Assembly: GCF_019649055.1 (NCBI RefSeq) | Contig: NW_026570490.1 | Coordinates: 16,059-80,058 of the forward strand | Direction: 5' to 3' | DNA from: Paramacrobiotus metropolitanus | Taxonomy: Eukaryota > Tardigrada > Eutardigrada > Parachela > Macrobiotidae | DNA: 64,000 nucleotides | Shown: in pieces, positions 1-12,000 of the stretch | How the letters are laid out: the number at the start of each line of letters is the position of its first letter | Numbering within the stretch: position 1 is the first letter of the stretch | Translations under genes and position numbers: made by a program | The notes under the pieces: model-generated | Told to the model about the DNA's origin: nothing | Seen by the model: the letters and a program-made list of their open reading frames with translations, nothing else | The model's database searches: none

Positions 1-491
1 TGTATGTAGAAAATAAATAAATACCTTAATTTGTATTGGTTAAATTGCGAATAAATATTCCTTTTTGGAGTAGTAAATCTCTGGACAATGGTAATTTAAT
101 CTGTTGTGTGGCATGTATTATGTACTTTCAACGTATGCAGCCATATTTGCAAATTGAGATGTTTTCCCATCATAATTATGACATAACATACGCCTGCCAG
201 TCGTCAGCCCGCCGGGTATCACACCCAGAACCGTTACATAAATAAGAATTATATCACTAGATACTGAGATGCCAGTGTTTGATTAAATTACAATTGGGAG
301 TACAATGATCACGATCCATGATACATTAATGCAATTACAACCAGGAAAGATTCATAACATATATAAAAACTGTTAAATAATAGCAAACATGCGCAATCAG
401 AAGAATGACTACCGCTTGCTACCTCTATAAATAGACAAACACCCAAACAACGCCTCAGATTAATGTGCGATTTGCTTTGACAATACATGGC
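1..491. other. gene-free left edge, 3' flank of neuropeptide gene
   Basis: AT-rich sequence without a supportable coding exon or RNA gene. It is the 3' flank of the minus-strand neuropeptide gene that stops at 492, so it should hold that gene's 3' UTR. An ATTAAA-like signal on the minus strand near position 100 is the only polyadenylation candidate seen. Confidence 0.4.
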
Positions 492-1353
492 TTATCCGAG
501 ATACCAGGGAGCTTTGTCGCCGACTGTTTTCTCCCCAGTGTTGCGCGCCCTTGAATGTCGTACTAGATGGCTAACGTGAGCACTCCGCGATTCCAGGTGG
601 GCCGATCGTTTCCCCAGATACCAGGTCGGCTTTTCATTGGTGACCTTTGGTTTATCCGACGTACTGCGTTTGAGGCGCGGAGTATTGAGGGTGTCGAATA
701 GATCCGTAGCGGACCTTCCTGTAAACTTTCCATTAAGGTCACTTTGTGCTTCCCATCCGGCAGAGTTGTGCGTCATGGCAGAAGGACTGCTGATCCCTGA
801 TTTTGAGTTCTGGGAGTCGTTATCGTGAATTGCTTGCTGCAGATCAGACCGTTTGCCAAGGTACCATGTACCAGCTTGGTTAGGATTGCCGGTTCGCTTT
901 GCTTCCAACGGCGAGTTCGTTTTGGCAGTAAGCTCGCGTACTTGAGAAAGAGCTGTCAAAGTTAATTTGAAATTGTTAGAAAATTATACAGTATTAATAG
1001 AGATCAATAGCATATTTCACATACTCTGTACGTATTGTACATATCGGCACATGCAGATTTTAATGTTCCTATAATTATTCGTCATAGTACAGAAATTTTA
1101 TCCAATCAAATGCAAAGATTTTGCAGAAGACACATTTATGTTATATCAGTAGCACTACAGCGCCATTATTAATCTTATAACATTTGTATAATAAGTATAT
1201 AATTATAAAGTGAAACAAATTGGGTTACTTACTGGTAGAAGGGTTCCAGTATCTTTCGAGGAATAACTGACTTGTTCGACTGCAAATTACGCAGTTAAAA
1301 GCCGCGTAAAACATAAGGGAAATATTGAATATTTCGCGCACAGTCAAAGCCAT
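492..1353 (-). CDS. neuropeptide precursor with three WYL-amide peptides
   Basis: Two exons, 1233-1353 and 492-952, joined in phase 1, give 193 aa. The start is the only upstream in-frame ATG. It opens a hydrophobic signal peptide (MALTVREIFNISLMFYAAF, then NCVIC) with likely cleavage near residue 24. The rest is a typical prohormone. After a KR site comes TGNPNQAGTWYL followed by GKR. After RLKR comes STSDKPKVTNEKPTWYL followed by GKR. The C terminus is NTGEKTVGDKAPWYLG and then stop. The glycine before each dibasic site, or at the terminus, is the known amidation signal, so three peptides ending in WYL-amide are predicted. Spacer sequence between them is not conserved. I do not recognise the peptide family. 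A diverged EFLGamide-type (protostome TRH-like) precursor is possible because the final L-G-K-R is shared, but that is speculation. It should act as a secreted signal from neurons or endocrine cells. Confidence 0.82.
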
Positions 1354-1499
1354 TTTGGGGAAGGCCGGAAAAGACGCTCTTGAAGGTATCAAGCTGATAA
1401 AGAGTAATCTCAATATCCTGTTTTTAAGCACCTTTTGATCGAAGAAACTGAAATGAAGAAGTTCAGCGAATTCTGAAATGGTGAACGAATAACCGGCAA

Positions 1500-1507
1500 T
1501 TTATATA
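1500..1507 (-). promoter_or_regulatory. TATA box of the neuropeptide gene
   Basis: The minus strand reads TATATAAA here, 147 bases upstream of the neuropeptide start codon. This leaves room for a transcription start near 1475 and a 5' UTR of about 120 bases. The assignment rests on motif and position only. Confidence 0.5.
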
Positions 1508-4500
1508 TCCTCAGGTAGACGTCTTCTCCCATTTATTACGCCCGTCTAAAATCAATAATTCAACGCTTTTGGCGCTTCCCAGTCTTAAAATAGTCTGCAT
1601 GAAATGAACATTTAATGATGACCTCAGTAAGGTCAGGCACTGTACCATCCTTATTTTTAAGCGAACAATGGAAGGATTGGTTCATATTAGGGCACTTAAT
1701 TAATCATTTTGAAATCGTCATGAGTTCACAAATTGATTCATATTCAGTTTTAAGATATACACGTTGCACGTGGATTCTTCAATAACGTATCGTTTTGGGT
1801 TCGGAGGTGCAGTCGCTGAATTAGTTATCTGCGTATAGTTTTACCTTGTTTTCGCGCCTAAAACAAGGGCATTTATTTTTATACGACTACGGCGGCGCCT
1901 ATATGACTTACGTAAAAACAACGCATAACTTTTAATTTCATATTGAAGCATGTAGAGTAAAACCGGTAGAATTTGTCCAACTAAAAATATGGTCCAATGC
2001 ATTGTTACCCTGCCACAACGAATAGTTAGCTATAGGTGTACCTGTAAGGCTGTAATCAACTGATTGTAAAACCCTAAGTGATTGTTTAAGGATAATTTTC
2101 TGCAGCCTAAATGTACACTTTGGAAGAACGTGGGATCCGGAGATAGCACAATTTTGTTGTCGTTTATGCCGCTGTTGCAGCGATAAAAGGCTATTATTAA
2201 CCTGCAAACAACCCAGTTCTAAACAAGTAATTTGCTGGCGCAATGAGTCGGCAGTTTTAGGGTCGCACGAACCCCACAAAAGGGCACCCAATACATCCAG
2301 GCCTGGTCGCCGGGTTTTCCGAGATGACCGGACCCTGGATCATTGGTTGCGCTACTCTGAGGACATTTTCACGCGTTATTTCGGACGCACTTAGAGCCCG
2401 CGCTGGGCCTACGTTGGCGCAAAAAACCAGCTGCTTTGGGGCAAGAAAAAGGTCATTTCGTAGGTTTTAATAGTACACCAAAATACCGTTCACCGGCCGT
2501 TTTCGACACAGTCTGTACACTGCAATGTGCGTCCAATAAATGAATAAAAACAAATAAAATCATACCATGAAATTTACATAAAAAATACACCATTCAGCGA
2601 CCGATGTCGATGTCACACATACAACATAAACGTACAAAAAATTCCACAAAATTCAAATCAAACTATTATGAGGATCAAACTTCACGGAGCGTTTTCAAAC
2701 GTCATTTTTTGACAATAGCAAATATAACTCTGAAGATGGAAGTCTCAGTGCTCCTCAATTTCGACTGAGACGCGACGATTTGCACCCACAGCTCCTGCAA
2801 TAAACACAGCTGTAAATTTCCAGTTAAGCTGCAAGGGGCACAACAATACAAGAAAGAACAAAATGCACAAAAACAATGTAAGCAGTAAATGAACCAAAAC
2901 AATTCAAAGGCTAACGAATATTACCACACACAAGACAACAATACGGCGATAACGAACCACACTTTTCTAATTTCACATGCGCCCGAGTTAGAATACGCTT
3001 ACCTGTTTAATTTCGTGTTATCGCGGGCCTCGAATTCGGCGTTCCAGACCAGTCAAAGCTAAAGACTTTCCACATCCAGAAGAGTGAAAAAAGTGGGAAG
3101 GTTCCGATCGAAAACCGTACTACAACACTTTGCAACTCTGTCGATTCCACCTCCATTTCAACGTTAACATCGAACTGATAATACTAATTCTAAGAGGATA
3201 TTTGAACATCTTGAAAAATTGGTCTCGAAATTCGCTACGATTAACTGAAAGGAAAAACCAAAACTAACCGATAAACACAAACAGGACGAGTTCGCTGCAG
3301 GCTTGCAGCTAAAAATATGAAAAGTTCTGATCTTGCACGAACGTGCAGCGGCCATGTGTTATTTTCGAATTCCGAAACTGAACGGTCATTGGTGGAAGTT
3401 AAATACCCGCCCCTTATGCGGCTAATACACTGGAAGCCGTGGCAGCCGCTTATAGGGGCGCAGTTTCAACATGCCGTTTATTTCCGGTGTTTCGCCCATC
3501 ACTGGCGGTTCACAGAGTAAATTGTGTTTCATATGCGTTATTGCGGCCGCACAAACGCGCCGGCAAATTCAGCCATTCGGAATGGGCAACACCTGGCGAG
3601 GAAATAGTAACGTATTTATCAAATTAATCAGTTTGGCTAAAGATTACGGTAAAATACTGTAATTCTACTTTCAGTAAGGGAAATAAGTTATAAAAAAGTT
3701 ACAATTTGCAAACAGTTAACACATTTACAGTTTTGACCTTAGTAAAGTCGCGTATAGATGTTTGTATATATGGTGTACATAATATATTATACGGAAAGAT
3801 CAAAGTTAACCAAAATTGTCAAGATTTTCTAAAGTACTATGTTGCATTGTTGAATGACAAGCGTTCTCGAGTGGCTCCATAACCATCTGCCTGCAATACT
3901 TTAATCTAGATAATTATGTGTCTTTTCGTTGGGGTCTGACTTATAACAACTCAAATAATTGCGACTAGATAAAACATTTAGCGTAACATTGAAAGTAATC
4001 CCCGTTTTCTGAAATGGCCCCGTAGAGAGTCAGTTATACTCAGTATATGTTTAGCGCGGTTATACGCCCATAAAGTGATTAGCGTAATTACTCGAACAAT
4101 AAATATTACTGTGATGGCTGTGAGGGATTTGTTGTTTTGGGCAACCTACAGCATTCGCTTTCGGTTTTAAGTGGATTTTCGTTATCACACACATTTGCTT
4201 ATTCACTTTAATTTACTGGTTTCACTGCTAGATTAAACTCTTTCACTCAGGGACATACTCCTCCTACTCGTAGGCGTTTCCAGTCCAGTGTTGCCCAATG
4301 CCCACTACTGCGGTCCCTTCAGTGACGTATGTACGGTACTCATACAGTCATACTACAGTCACTCATAATAATTATTATAATATTCATTGTTAACACTCCC
4401 GTAAGTTGCAGTACGCTCCTTTGATGCTGTTGGAATCAAGAGGAGGTTCCCGGCACTATGTGGCGCTCAAGTACTCTGTAATACTCGTATTATGTCATCG

Positions 4501-5777
4501 TTCGCTGTTGAACGGCAACAGGTATGTATATCAAATATGGTATATGGATATGGCTACCACGACTGCACAATACATCTGGTATGATTGGATTCGATCAGCC
4601 GGAACTAGAAAACCGGTCACAGCTAACGAATTTGAGGGGAGGTCTGACAAATTTTCATTACATACTGTGAAAGCCGCCAAATGTTAAAAAGATTTCTGAC
4701 GTATGTATATTTGCATGGTATTCGCAAAATCTGCAACGTATACGTACTATCCAAGCGACAAAACTACCGACGAAGTTTTAATGGTGCTTCAAATGTTTTA
4801 CAAAGACCAAACAAATGCTTTAATAAAAAAAGTTAATTGTTATAAGAAATGTAATTAAAATATTTACTGGGATGCAGAAAACTTCCAAAAATCATATGGC
4901 GTACATACCCATACCTTTTTGGTTTCCCTTGCGCATGGTGATCGCTCCCGCGCTCAAAGTACTGTACTACAAGATTTCAGTTCAAAGACAGATTTTATCG
5001 TTGACAGACTAATCAGTAGGAATTTTCATCTTGTACTTGGTCCTCCTGTATGCAATAAATAAGCTCCTGGTTATCGTCACAACGTACGAATCCATGGGCT
5101 GTCGAAACAAAAATTAAACCTTGGTTAGAAATAAATTTTAGGATGTTTGCATCCCAAGCTTTTTTGGTGCCTTCAAGCACCGGAAGGTCAGCCAGCCTGG
5201 AAAGGTAATTCCTGGAAAGATCCTTTCTCAAAATACTACCGGTCGCGCCCAAAGATAACTATTTTTCTATGCTAGTGCGTTGCAGTTTAAAATCATTTGA
5301 TTTTCGCAGGCTTGCAGTTGAAGGTGCATATGTACTCTGTATATGCCGTGATGTGGTAATATTAATGTAATTCTTCATAATAACGGCACAGGTAGCCACT
5401 CTTTTAATTACTGCCGTCTGTCCAGTTAACAACTGGTGATCTGCGCGCTCATAAGCTGTTCTGATAGTTTGATCCCAGTCGGGTTTTATCAATTTCAATG
5501 ACAAATTTTGTTTTTATCAAAGTACTTCACTTTCACATGTATCTGTATATATGGTAATCGTCATTCTCTTTTGTCTCTTAATTTCAACAACAAATGCATC
5601 TTATACATATTTTGTGTAGGCAGTAGGTACATGTACTATAATGTACTTTGCCGTTACGTTATTTTAAGTTACTGTATCTGTAAGCTCCACCTGTCTGTTT
5701 ATTGAGGTCGGTGGAACGTGACACGCCCATACCGCCCATAAACTTTTAATTATTTACAGCTTTCGAAAGCATCGCCT

Positions 5778-5893
5778 CCACTTTGGTTTAATTCTAGGTC
5801 GTACGAACAGCGAATAACAGAAAAAGTTAAAACCCCCACTTTGGTTTAATTCTAGGTCGTACGAACAGCGAATAACAGAAAAAGTTAAAACCC
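5778..5893. repeat. perfect 58-bp tandem duplication (2 copies)
   Basis: Two head-to-tail copies, 5778-5835 and 5836-5893, identical by eye. Each begins ccactttggtttaattctag and ends with gttaaaaccc. There are no flanking target-site duplications or terminal inverted repeats, so it looks like a recent local duplication, not an inserted element. Confidence 0.95.
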
Positions 5894-7112
5894 CATTGAT
5901 ATTCACAAATACCTAGCTATGTCCTGCGTTGCGCATGCCATATCTGTACATACAGAAATAGAATGAAATTTCTGTGTAATACTCATAGCCACAGAGCTTC
6001 TCTGAAACTTCCAACAGCCTGAGCGATTTGTAAATAACTGTAATATATTCTGTATCTTCATAGCTCAAACCGTTACTTAAAAGTAAACACATCGTGATTT
6101 TGTAAAAACGTTTGTTGACCTTTAACTGTAAAAAGTGAACGCGGTATAGGTTTCAATTAATAACAAAGTATTAATTTTAACAAATCAGTTTTAAATTTCT
6201 GCAGGCCATGTCGGCACTTCCATTCATGGTAATCCATCTGGCACAACGGGATCGATCTGTGCACCGTTTTGCATGATAAGCGGCTCCAGCGTTCGGAAAC
6301 GCTGTTGACTTTACCATTAAGAGTAAACAGTTTTCGCATCCGTAATAAATATTTCATCTTGACTTGTAAAACAGGTGCATCGAATGCGGGGAAAAAGTTT
6401 TCTGAATAGCCTGCGCAGTCGAGCGTAGCGATAAGGCTGACCATAAATATTTATTACATTATGTCCCTGATTGATTTGTCTTTCCGGTTGGAGCGACTCT
6501 TTTGATGTACGGACGCACGGCGTGCGGGATCGGGCAAACCTTCGGAGAGATCTATGATGCAGTGCGGCGACGTGCAATACAACCAAAAAATTTACAAGCG
6601 AACAGTGGGGATTAGGCTAATAAAAAGACATGACTAGCGTTTACCATGCAGCTGATCTCTGGATATTCCCCGAGTACTTCATATACATATATGCAACACA
6701 CTCGAGCAAACGCAGGCCATTAGATGCTCAGCCTCTTTCTGTCTCGACTCTCTCGCCCTTTTGCCTCGCTCTCTCCCTGCCCCCTGATTGGCATGGGCCG
6801 TGATGTGAAACGCAGTGTAATCGGTGTGAATGGTTGGCGTTATAAAGTATGGATTTTCGTCCTTCTATTCCCGCATCCATATAATACAACGGCTGGTGTA
6901 GTTCGCTGCAGCAGCTGCCTTGTTGCCGGTCGGTGTGTGTGTTCCCGCGAATCCATAGACTATAACGATTCCCATCCAGAGAGTGTGTACCCAACATGAG
7001 ACGCACACAACACACCCTACGCAGCACACACACACGCACACAACAGACTGTGTGCTGCAGTAGTGCATGGTCCAGACTGAAAAGGAAGCCAGGGCTCTCC
7101 TATAGTACCCAG

Positions 7113-7137
7113 CACACACACACACACACACACACAC
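7113..7137. repeat. CA dinucleotide microsatellite
   Basis: An uninterrupted CA tract of 12 units, with looser CA-rich sequence at 7005-7045. It is a simple sequence repeat without coding potential. Confidence 0.95.
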
Positions 7138-8834
7138 TATGCATGTAGAGCATATAGGGGGAAATTTTGTAAGCAAGTTTAAATAGACGGCATGTGGAGA
7201 GCGGTGGCACTCGAGTTTGTGAAAACCGTTAGTTGATGAGTTTGTGGAATGAATAGTCAAAAAGGCCGCAAGAGACACGGCTGGAGGTAAAACATGGGAT
7301 ATATTGAGGAATAATGCGGCGTGTCATGTGTAGATTACAGGAATAACCGTCTAATGCATACATGTCCCCGTGTTTAGACGTGTGTAATGCCGCACCACAG
7401 CGTGTACCTTTTATGTATCTGCCGTTCCTGTTAAACCTGGCTGTGCCGTGTGCGACAGCAGCGGTTTTTCGCCCCAGCAGATCAGATTCTTTCTGCGCCA
7501 GCCGAGACACAATTTCCACTGTGCGTATTTTTCAATCTTAGCCCCCGTACCACGTCTTTCGCTTCCGCAACGGAAATGAAGATATTACTGTAAAGATGAA
7601 AAATCTCCTTCGTATTCCGCATTTCTGTGTGCTTCCGCAATCAACGCATACACCTGGATGAAATAATGGTCAAGTGATTATACAGCGGCTGGAAAGTTGA
7701 ATATACGTCTAACTGTGATATCCAACTGGTTTATTCTGCATTTCTGGGAGATTGTTTAATGGTTAATCCACGGGAAATACGTCAGCTGGAGACGGCAAAC
7801 GAGGTCCTGCCTCACAGCCGGTTCGACAATATCGTACACGCGGTCATTTCCTGGACATAAGTAGGACTGATTGACCAATCGATAATTATCGTGCCGAGCA
7901 GAAATCTGCTGTGTACGTACCACTGACATGTATCCTGTAGGTGCATGTAATACAAACATACACGTAGATTAATTACATATGGCCCAGTGGTCACCAAAAA
8001 TCGATAGATGCATATATAAAACGCATATTATTACTGTCTATTTAAAGTTGTACTGGTATCTTATCTTGTACGTACGTGCGTAATGCTGTCAATCTCAATG
8101 GCCTAGTTGGTCACACATTTTTTTTAATTTGAACAGAAAAGCGATATCCTGTGAACAACAGCATCTGGACATGTTGATTTAACATCCAAGCATGTTAATC
8201 ACATCGACGTAACTGTAATCAACTGTCGTCTGATCTGTCATGCACACTCGCCCTCTCAATTTTCCGATTGGCTGCCTAGTGCCGAAACAACTGCCATGAG
8301 ACAGTAATAATGCCTTCCCCATTTGCCCAATGTATGCTGACCTATCGCCAAGCCCGATAATCACCAACTTTTCTGCATTGTACTCTCTGTTGTGCATCTG
8401 GTGTCGGGTTCATTGTGTTGACATTATTTTATCGTTTTTCCACAGGGCAATATACAGTACAATATTGCTCTGCACTCATCCATCGTACACTGCCTTGGCC
8501 TTAATTGCGCATTCCGCTAACTTGTAAGCGAAACGATGAAAAGCCCATTATCGACGACAATCGGCTGGCATCCGTACACATCACAATTGCTCAGCGATGC
8601 ACACTGGCGTAACGTGGTCCACTGCCGTGTGAACGTTTATATATTGCATAAATGCCGTGTACGGACATTTTGCTGGCACTCCATGTGCTAAAAAGAGGTC
8701 GGGATTGTGTGAGATTTTACGAGTTTATCCTGACTGCACATGCAGTGGAGCCAGAAAGAGTCCCTTTTTAAGTGACTAGCAACTGGTACAGAAAAGGAAG
8801 CGAGCAAGGATCTTAGCCCAGTGAAAAGGAGGAT

Positions 8835-8842
8835 TATATAAA
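8835..8842 (+). promoter_or_regulatory. TATA box upstream of ELKS
   Basis: The sequence TATATAAA lies 184 bases before the ELKS start codon. A second TATATA lies near 8640. A CA-rich, partly purine-rich leader follows up to the ATG at 9019. Inferred from position and consensus only. Confidence 0.45.
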
Positions 8843-9018
8843 TCGTACCAGTGACAGCATGTGAAATAGCAAGAGGAGAGGGAGAGGAGAAAGAACAGTC
8901 TCGTTGGTTACGCGCACCCATCGATCGGGTGCGCGCACTCACACACATACACACTCGGATCGCATATCCCTGTGACCCCTTTTACGCAGCATCACACCAC
9001 TAACCCAATCGATTCATC

Positions 9019-12000
9019 ATGCTGCAGATGTACGGTCAGAGTCGTAATACCGGCGGTGGGGGAGGCGGCGTCAGCTCCGGCTTCTCTAATCCCGGACCAC
9101 TTCCTGCCGCATCATCGTCGGCTACGACAACAGGCGGCAGCGGTGGAGGCGGCGGGAGTAGTGGTGGCATGCAGGGCATGGCAGGCTACAAGGTTATACG
9201 CGGCGGGCTACCTGGATTTAATGTCAGATCCACACACCGCGGTCAGTCGCCTACACGCGCTCGCGGCCAAGAGCGGGATCGCGAGCGGGATCGCGATCGA
9301 ATGTATCAGCAAAACTACTCATCCGGCGCATCTGGTCTCGAGCGGGAGCGCGGGGAGCGGGACGGGCGGGCGGAACGTGAGCCGCGCCATCGTGATCGCA
9401 ATGCCTTATCGACACCTGCATCGGCCCGTGAGTCGCCCATTACGCATGGCGGCGGTGCGGCCAGTGCCGCGGCACGCCGCTCACGCTCCGGCGCCAATAG
9501 CCCACTGATGTATCGCAATCAGAACGAGGTGCTGGAATCCTATCCCAGTCGGTACAATGTGGCCGAACAGCAGCAGCAGTCCTACTTCTCCGATTCCGCT
9601 GCCATGGGCCACATGTCCACCCTACCCAAACAGTCGCGCCAGTCCAGCCCGGCACGACGCGGCCAGCTGAACCGGGCACGGAGTTTAACACGCGACGAAT
9701 CACTGGACCGGGAACTTGCTCAACGTGCACAGCGCAATCTCCGCGATCGCTCATTGGATCGAGAGTATTTTAATTATCAGATGGCCAATCAGAACTCCTA
9801 TGCCACCTACGATCCACGGCGGGAGGCGCGCGCACGTTTACGGATTGATTCCGATATGCCGTATAAAAATCACCTACTGGATGGTCAGCATCCCGGTTTA
9901 TATGACGATATGGATACCGGTTATAATGCCTACCAGAATTCCATGCCGCATAATATTTCGCACAATAACCTGGGCGCCTACAGTAATCCCATGGTCCGGA
10001 CCAATCTCAGTATGCCCAGCGCGGCGACGATGCAGGCAGCGGATGCGGCGCTGGCCAGTAATTATGTGAATTCCCTGAGTATGAGCAATATGGCCGTCAA
10101 TCCGGCCCAATTACGGACCATGCCGCAGATGGTCACCACGGTGCTGCCGGCACCGCAGATGACCACCGCCCAGGCGGCCACGACGGCGGTCACGCCCACC
10201 ACGACCAGCAATGTGGTCAACACCAGCGTGGATCCCCTGCTGACACTGAAAACCCAGCTGCTGGAATTACATAAAATCAATCAGCAGTTACGTCAGGATA
10301 TGGAGACAGCCTCGCAGAAATTACAGTCAAGTATGAGCAGTATTAAGACCTTCTGGAGTCCCGAGTTAAAGAAGGAGCGCGCACTGCGCAAGGAGGAAAT
10401 TGCCAAATTTGCCCTCATTCAAGAGCAACTCAGACTTGCTAATTTGGAAAATCAAGTAAGTGCGAAAAAAATTTCCCTTAACCGGCAAGGCGGGGCACCG
10501 AGCGGGTAATCGCGTATTTATAATCCATTATCGGGCCATAATTATCCTGATATATTGACAATACTAATTTACGGTGTGATTCGGCATGCTGTGTGTAGTA
10601 ATTTGTTCAGTGTGTCGGCACAACATCAGGCAATCATAACATAAATATAGCTCTGTGCTCGACGGCGGAATAACGGCATGCAACCCATATAATCTCCATT
10701 ATGGCCGGGATTGCCGGCTAACATCGGGTTAAGGAGCGCGCAAATGCAAAAGCACGTTTTACGCCGGAAATGTGCCTTGAATGTACGCAATGGCTGGTTG
10801 CGACGGAAATGTTTAGGTGATCTTATGCATACACAACAAGCCCCTCGTTCTTTGATCGAGGGATTTGACTAACGCTATATCCCCCCTTTTTGCGCTATAG
10901 AATCGTAACTAATGCCGAAAGGAAATTTTGTTTCACATGCAGTGCAGCAGCGGTAATGCGAGAGCGACACAGCGCGGCTAAAGAGAAAACAACCTTTTAG
11001 TTTCCCTCTCAGGGGACGTTTGTTCCCATTATAATGTCAGCCCTAGCAGGCATCTGGGAACCGTACAAGGAGGATGGAGGGTCTTTTCATTTTGCGTCGC
11101 TACATACTTACACCAGTGCATTTTGCCCAAGAAGTGTGTGGTTTAGCTTGCATGATGCGCTGCATTAACGAAAACCGGATGCAGCCGGGATAATGTATAA
11201 TACTTTATTTTTGCGTAACGACCACGGCGACGGCATTATTATCGGGCAGTGTATATTGGCTAGGATTTATGTTGCTCCTAGTTAAGGAATCGATTAATTC
11301 TCAACCAAAGACCGGAACATGTGAATTCATCGGTTTAGGGAAAGCACAGTATGTACTGCATATATACCGTAAGACTTGCACGCCGGTTACGTATGCATAG
11401 CGGCGTTAAAATTTCTGACAACTTGAAATGAAATGGAAGCGAAACAGTCAGTGATATTAGGTCTTTTCCATCATGGGCACTGTAGACATCCAGATAAAAG
11501 GGGAGAGCAGTTGGGATGATGTGTGCCAGTTGTGCAGGGCAATCTATCATTCTCATCAAGCGCTGCATCTCCAACTGGGATCATCGCCTTTGTCAGAAAC
11601 CGCTATTATATGTGAATAATGACGTAACATATAGCCCATATACGGGAAATCGCCAGATTTCAACCCTGATTTCCCTCTTTCAAAATAAATGTATTTCAAT
11701 ACACATTAGTGATAATTATTTGAGATTGGGGTGCAAATTTAACATAAACCAAAGCGCAGTTCAGTTTTTTGGTAGCTTGTAATAAGCTTTAGTGTTTTTC
11801 GGCAGCCCAAATTTTTTGTGATTACACTGATTTGTGAATTTGACTCTTTCTCACAAATTCGAATGTTATAAATTAAAAATTCTCAAAAATATCTTCTTAA
11901 AATTACGAGGTTCGATCCAGACGGTGAATGACGCAAAGTTTCGAATTTTCTGGGCATTATAGACTTGGATGTTGCATATGTAATATTAAGCAAATATGTG

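Larger units (their letters stand above)
1508..8834. other. gene-poor region between neuropeptide and ELKS genes
   Basis: Seven kilobases with only short ORFs that lack convincing splice partners or recognisable domains. The longest are a 117-codon minus-strand frame at 1938-2291 and two adjacent minus-strand frames at 5013-5252 and 5259-5504. None has an ATG, domain and splice signals together. The region holds a 58-bp tandem duplication (5778-5893) and CA-rich tracts near 7005-7137. No tRNA-like A and B boxes were found. It may carry distal control elements for the two flanking neuronal genes, but nothing in the sequence proves this. Confidence 0.5.

Noticed and set aside
1938-2291. 117-codon minus-strand frame
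   Set aside because: It begins at TTG, not ATG, has no domain and lacks a convincing splice acceptor.
5013-5504. two adjacent minus-strand frames, the first with an LSRNYLSRLADLP stretch resembling a leucine-rich repeat
   Set aside because: Only one repeat-like unit is present, no in-phase splice connects the two frames, and there is no clear start.
8972-9508. 178-codon plus-strand frame overlapping ELKS exon 1
   Set aside because: It is an out-of-frame shadow of the GC-rich first ELKS exon, whose own frame carries the family signatures.
11905-11930. tRNA B-box-like sequence ggttcgatcc
   Set aside because: No A box, anticodon arm or acceptor stem can be formed with the AT-rich sequence upstream.
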